Both the position numbers and the translations under genes were made by a program. A stretch of 64,000 nt of DNA, from positions 1,183,577 to 1,247,576 of the forward strand of contig NW_006763294.1 of the NCBI RefSeq assembly GCF_000218685.1, written 5' to 3'. Of this stretch, positions 35,399-47,271 are shown piece by piece (position 1 is the first letter of the stretch; each line of letters starts with the position of its first letter). Under the pieces are notes generated by a model, which was given only the letters and a program-made list of their open reading frames with translations, was not told where the DNA came from and did not search any database. Source of the DNA: Serpula lacrymans var. lacrymans S7.9. Its lineage: Eukaryota > Basidiomycota > Agaricomycetes > Boletales > Serpulaceae.

Positions 35399-36962
35399 AT
35401 GCTTTCCCGGGCCAGCGTCAGCACAGTAGGAGCTCGTCGTTTACAACCATGGCGAGCATATGCGACACTAGACCAGCTACCTCAAAGTGCGGCGCAAGAA
35501 ACGCAGACACGCTCACCGCGTACTTTTCGCAAGTCAAGGACTTTTACTCCCAAGCACATTGACCATGTTTCTGTGGAAAACGACAGTGGTAATGCAACCC
35601 ACACGATTTTTGTTCGCTCGGTAGATGGAATATTAGGTTTATCTGATGCCTACTCTATCATTCGCGGTATAGAACGTAGATATGGCCCACTACGAGAATA
35701 CCGTTTTCTACGTGTACGTGGCTTTATTATTATCATGCTTTCCACTAGCACGGTGGCACTAAGTACATCCCTCGCAGGATACCGAGATAAGTTCTATGTA
35801 TCAATCAATCCTTTGGGCCAGCTTCACCTCGACGAAATCATTTGACTCTGTACCCTCTTCGGGTGAAGTCCTACGTATTCCGGTGCCAGAAGTGGATTCA
35901 AGGAAGGAAGGAGGGCAGGGGCTGGAAGACTTGCAGGGTCTTTTCGAACCCCAAGTTAGGACGGTTGAAAATGATCGGGGTGCTCCGGCTTTCCAAGATT
36001 CCTACAGCAAAGCTCAAGAACCAGAAGCATCCAGGTTTTTGAGGGTCAAGGTAGAGCGCGCAGGTACGATAACATTTTGCATTCATACGCTGCATATGCT
36101 GAAGGTTTTACTTCCTGGTGCAGCAAAAGATGAGCCGTTTAGGAGCGAATTATACCAGAGGGATGTGCGGAGGGATCAGAAACTCGCTGTTGGCCATGCA
36201 TTCATGGAATGGGGAGGTTTTCATCCTCTGAAACCATTATATACGTCATCGCCATTCAGTACTCCGACTGAAGAGCAATCTGGTCAACCTGACAACGCAA
36301 GCATGCGAATTGCACTCAACAAATGGAGTCAGATCACTGGGCGCCCAGACCCTTCTTTTGTGGATACGTCCAAGCCCGAACAGGACGATAAGCTTGAGGA
36401 CTCTGCTGCAGATGTGCGAGCATCAGAGAAGGCTGACTTACCGACCACGGAACCTTCTGAAACGCCCATGGACGCAGAAGCTAGTCAGCCCGACACCCAG
36501 ACACAACGAGCACGTCCTTCCAGGGTAAAGAAGGCCAAGCCACTGCCACTCGAATGGGAACCATTGTCCGAACCGAAGCCGAGTACCTCTACTGCCAGGA
36601 ATGCTAAAGCTGTAGAAAAATCTGATGAGAAAACAGCATCACCGCCACAGTCCCGCCGCGAGCGTATATTGGCTCAAGTCCGCGATAAAGCTCGTGCCGA
36701 CGCCCATAAAGCTATTATCCTTCGCACTTTAGAAGAAGAATACCAGGTGGAAAACCGTAAGTGGGAAGAAAAACAACGTTCCAGAGTTCGCTCGCAAAAG
36801 AGTGCGGTTAACAGCGAGACTGCGACACCGAGCATCGCGAGACTTGATGGTGCAGGGAAGGAAGGGGACGTAGAGGAAAAGAAGGAGACAAAGGCAGAGG
36901 GTCCACGACCAGACTCAGAGGAGAAGGAACGATTCTGGAAGATTTTTGGGAAGTGGTTCTAG
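35399..36962 (+). CDS. Hypothetical protein, probable mitochondrial presequence, charged coiled-coil C-terminus
   Basis: Three exons (35399-35713, 35778-36063, 36124-36962) give 479 residues. The start MLSRASVSTVGARRLQPWRA then YATLDQ is an Arg-rich amphipathic presequence. A conserved-looking part follows (HTIFVRSVDGILGLSDAYSI, RGIERRYGPLREYRF). The C-terminal half is disordered, then helical and highly charged (ARADAHKAIILRTLEEEYQV, EEKERFWKIFGKWF). The second intron is 60 nt and without stops, so retention would add 20 hydrophobic residues. I recognise no family; a mitochondrial gene-expression role would fit but is speculation. Divergent from the Fmp10-like gene, with 108 bp between starts. 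Confidence 0.65.
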
Positions 36963-37337
36963 AGTTCATCCCCATTATTACTCTCTTGGTGCTATCGATC
37001 CCCGTTAACTTACTGTCTGCGATTTGTGTGTGGTTTTTAGCATACTGTTACAGGGCAATTTACATTCGCCCTAACTGTTCTCATAACGAATGATTATGCA
37101 TCGATTATGGCCTCATGGTCTGCAATTTTCTTGACAATGAACCAGTGGAAGAAGTCTGCAATTGAGTATTGTATTGAATCATAACCCTAGTTTATGCTTT
37201 CCTCAGGTTGTAGTTCCGTTCCGGCTAGCTTGAGTTCCGAGCTCCGAGTCAACTCTTGCCTCCGCACAACTCGAACTTGCATTGTATCACCTTCTAACTA
37301 TTGCTTGTCTAGCTTTTGTTACAGAAAACAGTCAGAT
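36963..37337. other. Intergenic, promoter of glutaryl-CoA dehydrogenase
   Basis: 375 bp. An open frame beginning 37194 overlaps the gene start in another phase and is not supported. Confidence 0.5.
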
Positions 37338-39448
37338 ATGTCTTTGTTGTCTTCTGCACGACGACTCGGTGTCGCTCGCCGTATCGGTACCAAGTCCTAC
37401 CTAAATCCGAACCAACCAGCGCTGTTCTCATCCTCAGCTGTCGGACGAAGTGGTAAGCTTTGTTGCTGTGCATCTATATCAATCTTGAACTCATCCATAC
37501 TGCAGGTTACGTCAAGTATAACAGTGATGTGAGCATTGTATCTGTTTATAATCTTTCCAGCGCTAACATTAGGAGCCTCGACCTAGGATCCGCTAAACTT
37601 AGAATCCATGCTAAGTGAGGAGGAGGTTGCCATTCGGTACGTAGGAGCGCCTGTTTGTGACACACTTGGAAGCTAATTATTGCATTCCAAGCGATACTGC
37701 ACGTGAATATTGCCAGGCAAGTCATCGTTCCATGATTCAACTGCCAGTGGAGAACACACCGTTCACAACCACCATTAAATCGTATCATGAAAATATTTAC
37801 AAATTCGTCTCAGTAGGAAAACCTTTTCCCTCGTGTTCTAGAAGGATGGCGTACCGAACGTGAGTTTATTTGGTGTAGCAAAGTCATCACAGCTCACGAT
37901 ATTCGATTATAGAGTTCAATCATGACATTCTACCAGAAATGGGAAAACTTGGTCTTTTGGGGCCTACAATTCAAGGTTATGGTTGTGCTGGAGTCAACAA
38001 CGTTTCGTACGGTCTCATTGCTAGGGAGATTGAACGGTAACTATACAGTACTACTATATATATTGGAGACTTACTGACTATATATGAAGAGTCGATTCTG
38101 GGTATCGTTCAACAGCGTCTGTGCAATCTTCACTTGTCATGCATCCTATCAACGAATTTGGCTCTGACTTGCAGAAGGAGAAGTACCTACCTCGTCTTGG
38201 TCTGTGCCTTTTCAGGATTGATCTACTTGTGGCTGATAAATGTGATCTACAGCTAAAGGAGAGCTTGTGGGTTGTTTCGTAGGTCAACGTAAATACCCAC
38301 GTCAACCGATTACTTATCATGCTTTCAATGACAGGGTCTCACTGAGCCAAATCATGGCTCAGATCCTGCTGGAATGGAAACAACCGCTGAAGAGACTGAC
38401 GGTGGGTTCATCATCAACGGGAGTAAGACCTGGATATCAAATGCCCCAGTCGCGTACGCCTATACCGCATTCATTCTGTTCTTATACTGAAATTCATATC
38501 TTCATACTTAGTGACGTGTTTATCATTTGGGCACGTTGCAAGTGGGATGAGAAAGTGAGAGGATTCATACTCGAAAAGGTTTGCCATTAGTAACCCTGTT
38601 TGCACAAGTTCTAATTTTTGATATAGGGCATGAAAGGACTTGAAGCACCAGCCATTAAAAACAAGGTCGCACTTAGAGCATCCATCACCGGCTCGATTTT
38701 CATGGATTCCGTCAAAGTAACTCATGATGCCCTACTACCCAAGGCTAAGGGTCTTAGCGCCGCTTTCTCGTGTCTGAATAGTGCACGGTAAAGTCCCACC
38801 ACATTTTAACTATTTCTCTCTATATATTAATCCTATGATTGTAGTTATGGTATTTCATGGGGTGTCATGGGAGCGCTGGAAGACTGTATCCACTGGACGC
38901 TGGCGTATGCGCTTGAGCGCAAACAATTCAAGCGACCATTAGCTTCCTTCCAACTTGTTCAAAAGAAGTTGGTCGACGCTCAAAGCGAAGTTGCTTTGGG
39001 ACTCCAGGCGAGTCTTCAGGTAGGCAGGCTCAAGGATGCAGGGAAATTGGCCCCAGAGATGGTCAGCATGGTGAAGCGAAACAATTGTGGAAAGGCACTA
39101 CAGCATGCTAGGACTATCTTGGATATCCTGGGTGGAAATGCGTGTTCAGATGAGTATGTATACTCTGTATAGGTTTTGTTCTTATTTTTTCTCACTGTTT
39201 GGTTTTAGATACCACGTTGGGCGCCATGTGGCCAACTTACAAGTAACCAATACATATGAAGGTAACTTATACCCCAAATACTAGTCACACTCGTGCTGAC
39301 TTGAATTTTTAATAGGAACACACGTTCGTCCACCTTCATCGCTTGGTATATTCGAATATGTTTTTGCTGACATTTCTTTAAATTTCAGGACATCCATGGT
39401 CTCATCCTCGGCAAAGCTTTGACCAGCATACAAGCCTTTGCCAATTAG
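37338..39448 (+). CDS. GCDH: Glutaryl-CoA dehydrogenase, mitochondrial
   Basis: Fifteen exons (37338-37452, 37506-37528, 37587-37636, 37692-37716, 37817-37859, 37913-38036, 38090-38199, 38253-38278, 38335-38453, 38512-38578, 38627-38787, 38845-39153, 39209-39261, 39316-39323, 39389-39448) encode 430 residues. The N-terminus is an Arg/Ser-rich presequence ([17 protein letters not shown]). Landmarks of the acyl-CoA dehydrogenase fold are [64 protein letters not shown] and the end [16 protein letters not shown], whose Glu is the catalytic base. The enzyme is an FAD-dependent dehydrogenase/decarboxylase that turns glutaryl-CoA into crotonyl-CoA in lysine and tryptophan breakdown. Intron 37717-37816 is GC-AG, and exon 39316-39323 is only 8 nt yet encodes part of the catalytic EGTHDIH. 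Confidence 0.93.
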
Positions 39449-39580
39449 CTTTGCAGGGATACTCAAGATAATCATATATACATAATTCACAGGATGATGC
39501 TGCCTATGAAGTAACATAAAGCAGAATCAAAGGTACAAAGTGATACAGAAATAATCAATTATAAAGTTAGCTTCGAAGAG

Positions 39581-42170
39581 TTAAATATCGGCATTGCGCA
39601 AGGTGGGGTGCACGTATACTAACCCCAACAACTCGAACACTTCCCTTTCAGTTTTTGGGAAGAAAAGTTTTGAATCGTGTCGCCGCGATCTATACAAAGT
39701 TGTTAGAATGTCGAGCAAAAGTAATTGAAACTTCCGTACATGCCCGAGCTGTCAAATTTGAAGCCCCTGAAGAAGCAAAGTTTATAACTACCTACCTACT
39801 AACGCTGTAAAGGACACTCACTTCTGTTGCTTCGCATATAGTCGCAAGTCCCGTTGAAACATGGTGGACCCCGTCCTACAATCGATGATCCCATAATCCC
39901 TAGTACATAACCGATTGTATGCTTACCAGCCTACCACGGCCGTCCAGAATACCTGGGGAGCCGCAAATATCAGATCCAGACGTCTGTAAACGCGCCTTTG
40001 ACTGCCATCTCCGGGAAGCACGAAAACAGTTAGAGCTTTCTCCAACGAATCCCAATGATGTGTTCTGAGTGCATTATGCTCATGAAAACCAGACAGGTCT
40101 AGTGATATCAATTTATCACACATATTCGTCACTCCTCATATGTGCACAAGATAGTCAGGTTGCTCACGCATGACATGGGTGACAAGTCCTTGAAAATGGA
40201 AGGGAATACGCAACGTATTAGCATATGACAGGCAACACTGGCAATTGGGACATCATACCACGCTCGTGTAATCTTCGCACAAATCTTTTGCAAAGCCCTT
40301 TAATTTTTCCGGCACCACTTTCCCAATTTCGATGTGATATAACTATATCAACGTCATTGCTCTGTGGCTTACCCCGTCGGTATCTATGTACCAATGATAG
40401 ATTCATTTTATAACCATTGTTCAAAAGTTGAATGAAGAGTGCGCATAGAGGGGTGATCAGTTTTGCTAAACATCGTGGATCGCATACACATACCCTCCAA
40501 CAACGATACTCTTGCAGCCCTGTTCTATTTGTTCTAGTTCGCTCATCACTACCCTGTTCATTTCTTCCACTTCCGCACGAGGTATCCTGACAATCGTTGT
40601 CATTGAGAAAACTAAGCTCGAAAAATTCTGTACGCAACAAGACACTGAAAAATGCCGGGTGATGGGAAGGTATTCCCCAAAGGGAATGAATATGCAGAAC
40701 ATGTGGAAAGTAACTCACGTCTGGCTAAAATCGTGGCGCAATGCCAAGGCTACTTTGATAGACCGTTCGACAATGGCTTCATCGCTCTCTCTGCCAGCCG
40801 CTTCAATGACTGCTAGCGTTTCCTGGCCGCATCTGCCAGGTTCGACTTCATAATATCTTTCCAAATCTTCTAGGGTACGCAGACCAAGGTTATAAAGTTT
40901 TCTTGCAGTGTGTGGACCTATTCCATGAATGGTCGTAAATGCAGAAAGAGCTTGAAATCTAGAGGAAGTGAGGATTCCTTCTGTTTACAACATAGAAAAC
41001 GCATGATAAACTCCTCTGGCAGGCACTAGGCGCAGTACCTACGAGTTTCATTTATCTGACCTGTTTTTATGAACTCCTCGACCTAGGAATTGATAATATT
41101 TAAGCACTTGGGGACAAGTACCACCGCTAAGATTAGTTACCATTGATAAGAGTTTCTCACCCAAATATGGGAGCTTGGAAATCTCTCGCTTCAAATTACT
41201 GTGCGTGATGACGTGCGGAAATGCTGAAAGACTATCAGAAAGCTAGGAGGAGCGCTAGGTGATTAGTACCTTTTATTACCTCGATAAAAGTATAAATAAG
41301 TCAGATATTGGTTTGACAAGGATCGGCAAGTCACGACTGACAGAAATTGCTCTGGCATAACTTAGCATACTTCTCTCCTCACCCTCCAAATTCCTGGCCT
41401 CTTTGATTTTATCGAGTTGCTTTATCAGCCCTTGGTTGGGACAGACGAGAGGAGATGCACGACAACAACAATATCGCGATGTATGCGTCAGTAAACTTAT
41501 ATCAGCTGGCTGTGGAGCATCCTCTGGTATTTGTTTCGAAGTGGACGGTGATCGCGAGGACGTATGACTTGGGCCGGGTTCAGGACTGCCAGAATTGCAA
41601 GATGGTCTGTCAGGACATTCATGTACAGTTTCATCATGGAGAACGTTCAAAGCTGCATAATCGCCACAGGGCATAGGTCTGCCGTACTTGACCGAATCTT
41701 CGAGCCATTGAGGCGTCACGATAGCTTTGCTTTTCTATTCCTCCACACAGGTAGACGGTAGGGACGAGGCTTTTCCTCATGAGGAAATGGGGATTACTCA
41801 CAGCAAGTTCCCAGTCTACATGTCTTTCCAATCGCTGTTTCATATGCACCGCGGTCACTACTACATCGGCCTCGTGCACGTCCCCAGAAAGTTCAAGATC
41901 AAAGTCGCATACATCCACTTCGGTACCGTTTCCATCTTTCTTGGGTGACACTTTTTCTAATATAGCATCCCTTCGTTCTGTCAGACGGCAGAGGCTCGAG
42001 AACGTCTTTGAATCGATCTTGGCGGGTACGATATACACTTTCAGAGGACGGGTATTTGATGCATTACTGATTATTTCCGTCGGTGAGCTGAGTCTTGGCC
42101 GCTTTGAAGGATGTTCTTCCACAGATGATGAAGATTCAGAACGAGCTGGAGATGGCCTTTTAAAGGGCAT
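39581..42170 (-). CDS. POL4: Family X DNA polymerase with BRCT domain (Pol4/lambda/mu-like)
   Basis: Start MPFKRPSPARSESSSS; stop at 39581-39583. The N-terminal part is a BRCT domain (LKVYIVPAKIDSKTFSSLC ... ADVVVTAVHMKQRLERHVDW ... AIVTPQWLEDSVKYGRPMPC). After a Ser/Pro linker comes the polymerase: SNLKREISKLPYLG, the helix-hairpin-helix IHGIGPHTARKLYNLGLRTL, and the catalytic SIVVGGYRRGKPQSNDVDIV with the two metal-binding Asp. The third Asp lies in RRVYRRLDLIFAAP. The thumb reads STMFQRDLRLYAKQQ and FPKTEREVFELLGL, ending RNADI. These enzymes fill gaps in end joining and base excision repair. About ten introns of 50-60 nt split the gene; I checked the frame at most of them but not all. The C-terminus is close to the convergent GCDH end (132 bp). 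Confidence 0.88.
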
Positions 42171-45100
42171 CGATGATATTCAGTCACTTGAATTGCGATC
42201 GGAGTGCGGTTCAGAGCATACAAGCATATCTCTTGAGAAAAGACAGGGCTACGTTATGTCATAATTGACCCTAACCCCACTTTCCAGCCCATTTGGTCGT
42301 TTGCACCTCCTTTCATTCGTCCTCCCGCATGTTATTTTCTTATCTCGCGAATATAGCTATAAGCAACTGAGAGCGAATATACATACTCCAAGTTAATCAG
42401 TTCCTGCTCTGTGTCAACTTGAATTTTGTATGAGCAGCTTATCGCAGCCGGCAAGATCTATCTCCACTCGTGCTACTGGCTTCAACTAGGGCTATTCAGT
42501 TTTGCAACATATCTGGAGGGGTCTCCATCATTGAAACTTCAGCTTTTCTTTATCTCGACATCTTAACTCTACAAGTCAGGAGACTGCGATTGCTAACTTA
42601 CCAACTTAGGGTCTGTTCGTATAGGAGACTTTGGAGCACATCGGAATTTTCACGGGCCTGAACAACCAAACCTTCCTCTCCTGGCCAAGTTGCGGTTCTC
42701 GCACCCCCGGGTGTATCGGGATATTTCGTACATCACTCTCCGTACCAAAAGGTCATCACCCTCAATTTGCTTTTCGCATTCTCTTCATGACCGTGAGTGT
42801 GAGTCTTGTCGATTTTTTCCGAGAGAAATAACAAGCCTCATAAACTGGCTTCTCCATCCTGATAGAGATGAACGTTCCTACGCAGATCTCTCACAACAGA
42901 CGTCGAGCATATGAGATCCAACCTGGTTTTCACAGTAATAGACTGAATACGAATGGTATCCACTCATTAGGAAAGTTTCTGATTGACCTTTGCCCCGTGC
43001 TCAAACATTTTGACTAGCCCCGAAGCAGTCTTCTCTTAGACCCGTGTCGCCATCGGATACTGAATCTCATTTTATGTGTTTTCGCCGTTTTTAAAGAATT
43101 TTAAATGCCCCCACCAACTTGTGCAGAACACTGTCAGCGGGTTTCGTATAAGTTATCTGCAGTCACGTCCGATTAAATCCGCTCGGTAAGTGGTCAACTG
43201 ATATTGTTATTCTTCTCGCGTCGCGGTACGTCGCGGTTTTCTTGATCTACAGAAATGGGATTTGTCTTTTCGAATCAAGGATCGCCTCAAACGATATAGC
43301 TAAAGGCTCCTCACAGCTCCTCACTACCAAGACATCACTGAAAAGAATCGAGGGTTATTCCCATCCTCAGCACCACTCCAATCAAAGCCCACTCCAAACA
43401 CCAACACCAGCCCTTGCGACGGTCGACGTGATTGGAACAAGTCAAGTTAATTAACTACGGTTCCGATCGTACCTATCAGATATTACTACATCTTTCCTTG
43501 CGATGGCCCTACCTTGGTTCCTATCTTCGTTCCTTAGGGATTGACAACAATGACAAAATGAGACATTGTCATCCGATCAGTTGCACCGTGCATCTCAGCG
43601 CGGATGAGTCTTCTCGTGTGGGGTAATAATAAAAAAGTGGGGTAGAAATATGATAAAAAGCGTCGTCTCCGCATCACTGTTTTGGTCGCAATGAAAGCAA
43701 GACTGCAGTTAATTATTCTTATTAGGAGAGTTCACGCCGATGATGACCTTCCATGTTTAGTAGCCTAGTAAACTTGGCCGTGTCTATCTTCCATTTTGCC
43801 AAGTGCTGTGAAAGAGCTTGTTTACCGTAAGTAGAAAGGAGCTTATCCCCTACTTCGACAATGCACCAGAAATAGTTCGTGCTCCAAAGGCTCCTGAGTT
43901 GCGGGGCCTATCCTACTGGACAAAGTTCCGAGCCCTTGAGTTTCCTTAGAAGACTACATATAGCTAACCGTGATGCTCGGAATGCGGCCGCCTGCGAAGG
44001 TTATCTGACAGGTGAGGGTGGGCTTGTTCTGGAGAGCACACGGAACTCTTTGTGTTCGGGCACAACTTGGACCACCGTAATAACTCCGAGAGCGAAAAGA
44101 TCTGATGCAAGAGACCACGGGAACAGTCCCAAGGCAAGTTTCAAGGGAGCGCATCGATGAATCTTTACCATAACGGGATATTGAGGCGCATCGATAAGGA
44201 CGATGTGCGCACCGGGGAGACGGACGCGACGCTGGGAAATAATTGAAAGACTGCTACAACAAAAGTTTCAAAGGCATGCGAACGTTTCTTAAATGTGGAA
44301 GCTCACGTGATAGGTGGCAGCTGGTAGCCTCGTGCTCCTGTCTGCCTACAGCCTCAGAGGAGTTAGTATGTGAAGAATGAGAGAGATCATGATTAGCCTT
44401 TGCGAGCGGATACCAAGAGAGGAAGAAAATCACTACTACCACGCGATGTTAACGCGATCGGAAAGAGCACAATGTTCAAACTGTCCTTCTAGAGTAATGC
44501 AGCAGCATTACAGGGACCGAACTTTCCGCGTGTAGCTATTGACAGCAGACCTTTGTCGTAGCTATTTGGGGGTCCATTACACTAGACCTGGTCTGATAAG
44601 ATAAGTAACGATGAATCCCGAAGAGGTCAAAGGTACGGACCGCCATTCAAAAGACGTGCCAAAGTGACCACAAGCATTCTCTCGTGATATGTAGGTTTTT
44701 CTAGTAAAGGTATTTGGAGGCACGATTGAACGGTCCAAGACAAGCTCCGAGATATGTCCATGAGCCTCAAGCTTTAATGAAAAGTACAATTCCAAAGAGG
44801 TGGGTGGGCAGTAGAATCACCATGGATCTACCCAAAGGGGCTTCTCGATCGGGAGCAGACCCTTGCAAGATACTGAGTCGGGTGGTCGCGGAAGAGATGC
44901 TGCAGCTCTCCCATTGGATTCGGATGCCCACATTACAGCGTGGGGTAAGTTCGATGATACTCTGCAGACAAGGTTGCGGTACAAGTAGAGATTATTGCTG
45001 GGAGGTCGGAAAGTATTCGGAAAACAGGAAACTACGCAGGCTAATCGGAGTATCAGCGCAGGGAACAGTGTGCTGGAATGCATTGACGCAGTGGTGTTTG

Positions 45101-45270
45101 AGGGATAGGCTCTGAGCGGAGGAGTGTGTTAGAGGCCATGTATAGAAAAGGAGACGGATTAGAGATTGTCCTGGAATAGCAACGGCTGTGCATGTGAGAG
45201 GTGATATTTTCATCAGACGTCTCCTTGATTTGGTCGGCTACGGAATTTGCTCTGGCGGTTGTAGGCGCGA
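42171..45270. other. Long intergenic region, no gene recognised
   Basis: About 3.1 kb without a convincing gene on either strand. Open frames up to 133 codons (44714-45115) show no family features. It may hold the regulatory region of the bZIP gene to the right or an unrecognised non-coding transcript. Confidence 0.4.
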
Positions 45271-45277
45271 TATAAAT
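45271..45277 (+). promoter_or_regulatory. TATA box of the bZIP gene
   Basis: TATAAAT, 111 bp upstream of the ATG at 45382, followed by pyrimidine-rich sequence typical of fungal transcription start regions. Confidence 0.5.
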
Positions 45278-45381
45278 CCGGACCCACGCATGCATAAAAA
45301 ATTTGATTCAATTTCCCTCTGCTGCTTTCTCTCCTTTTTTCTTCTGCAAACACACTGGAACCTTTCATATAAAACTCAGTC

Positions 45382-47271
45382 ATGTCGAGACACCCGCCAT
45401 CGCTCCCCATGTCTCAGATCATCGCAAGCGACGCCCCTTTACTTTCTCCCATGTCGCCCAGTGATGCCCAGTGGGACCACCAGCAGTCTCCATATTCACC
45501 AACCCACCATGGCGCATTTGCATTCAACTACTACGCGTTACCACCCTCTCCCCCAAATTCAGTTGGCTCGAATAGCACAGACTCCCCGATACCCACTTCC
45601 AGAATGCTTAAAATGCGCATGACTCCAGAATCCAGTTCTGATGGTGACCAGCAGCTCTGTCTGCCCACCCATCAGCTGTTCGACTTTCCTGAAACACTTG
45701 ATGCTCCGTCGCCACTGTCCCCTTCAGAGTCCTCTTCTGAACCGCCTAGCTCGTCAGTGTCCATCAACACCGGAACAGCTCCTGCCAAACGGGCTTGTAC
45801 ACCCGCAGCCAGCGTCACGAAGAAACCCCGGGCATCTGGAGAGCGTATCAATAGCAAGGATTTCATTCCTCCCGACGTTTCCGGCCTCAGCAAACGCGAG
45901 GCGCGTCTCGTAAAAAACCGCGCCGCCGCCTTCCTGAGTCGGCAAAGAAAGCGAGAAGAATTCGAGACCATGGAAGTGTAAGTGGAATCCTTATCGCACT
46001 TCTTTTTGCGTAATAATTATGTTCTATTCCACCCCTTTCACCTCCATTTTCTTGGTGTGATAGTCGCGTAAACGAACTAGAGCAGGAAAACGCTAGATTG
46101 CAAGCTCTTTCCCAAAGTGGAAGTGGCTATGAGGACCTCCTTTCGGAAATCGAACAACTCCGGTCTCGCCTCTCCGACGCTGAAGAACGTGAAAGGGAAT
46201 TGAGCGCCGAACTCGCCCAGAAATCAGTCCAAGCTGTGCCTGTGAAGGTTGAACATTACGAGCAATCAGTGCCTCCCACCTCATCTGCTCGGTCCGTACC
46301 CATGTCTTCGCCACACAAGTCTGGTGCTAGCCTAGGCCTTATGGTATGTATCATATTCCTTACCAGATATGTACCATGGCCGAATAACAAGCAAGCAGGT
46401 TCTCCTCTGCGCCCTGCCCACTCTTCTTTCCATGCCAATGCACACCACTCTTCCCACAACGTTCTCCTTCCCGCTCTCAGGTTCTTCTACTGTTCCAGTT
46501 TCCTCGTCTGCTTTCGATTACAACGCTGTTATTCCTAATGAGTACGACTGGTCGCTTCACCCAAATGGTGCCGGTTTCATGGACCTCGACATCGATGATA
46601 ATGGCAGGCTTACTACTGGCAACCCCTCTTCTACCCCCGCTCCTCGCAAGTTGGAATTTGCTGACATTGACTCCGAGGCCCTCAGTGCTCTCGGAGGCCT
46701 TGATATCTCCTTCGACGCTTCTCCCACCGATAGCGGCAAAATTCGTGTCCGGATTCACTCTTCCACTTCTGATCCTACGCCGACGACCTCGCAGCTTCCG
46801 CACGCCAGTAGCACTGATGAACGCTCACCAACTTCATCTTCGTCGCTCGCAATGTGGGCAGGCCCAGAATCGGACTCTACCTTTGGTTCCTCTTTCTCCT
46901 CGTCGTACTATGCCAACCCGGTATCGCCGGTCCAGGCACACCCACCGCCGCCATCTGCCACAACAACGTCAGGGGAGTACGACCAATTGGGCCCTTTCCT
47001 TGGAGTAGGTACTAGTCATTCCGACTACGACTTAGGCATGAATTACGGGTCTGATGCGTCGTCAATGGCAAGCCCTATGGCTATGTATCAAAGCGGGGAC
47101 CCAACAGGTTATGGCAATACTCAAGCGCCCGACTCAATCTTTGGATACATGCAAGAAGCGCGCAACGAGGGCGCTTCGAGTCCTATTGGCAAGCGCCGGG
47201 TGAGGATAGCGCTAAAAAGTATGCCTACCGCTGGCGGCGAAGGCGGCGAATGGGAAGTGCAAGTTTGCTGA
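45382..47271 (+). CDS. bZIP transcription factor with a hydrophobic segment after the zipper
   Basis: Three exons (45382-45977, 46064-46343, 46399-47271) give 582 residues. A Ser/Pro-rich N-terminus is followed at about 170-200 by the basic region SKREARLVKNRAAAFLSRQR and a leucine zipper (VNELEQENARLQALS ... LLSEIEQLRSRLSDAEERE). The first intron lies between basic region and zipper. After about 45 residues comes LGLMVLLCALPTLLSMPM, split by the second intron, a 16-18 residue hydrophobic segment that could cross a membrane. The rest is Ser/Pro/Gly-rich with EYDWSLHPNGAGFMDLDIDD. The NRxxxxxSRxRKxE pattern resembles the Hac1/Xbp1/ATF6 group. A membrane-tethered stress factor is possible; so is an ordinary nuclear factor with a buried helix. 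Confidence 0.85.

Noticed and set aside
36064..36123. In-frame 60-nt segment as coding sequence
   Set aside because: It has canonical GT...AG ends and typical intron length, and would insert a hydrophobic stretch into a charged protein; treated as an intron, though retention cannot be excluded.
44714..45115. 133-codon open frame in the 42-45 kb gap
   Set aside because: No domain, no intron pattern, and equally long frames exist on the other strand of the same segment.
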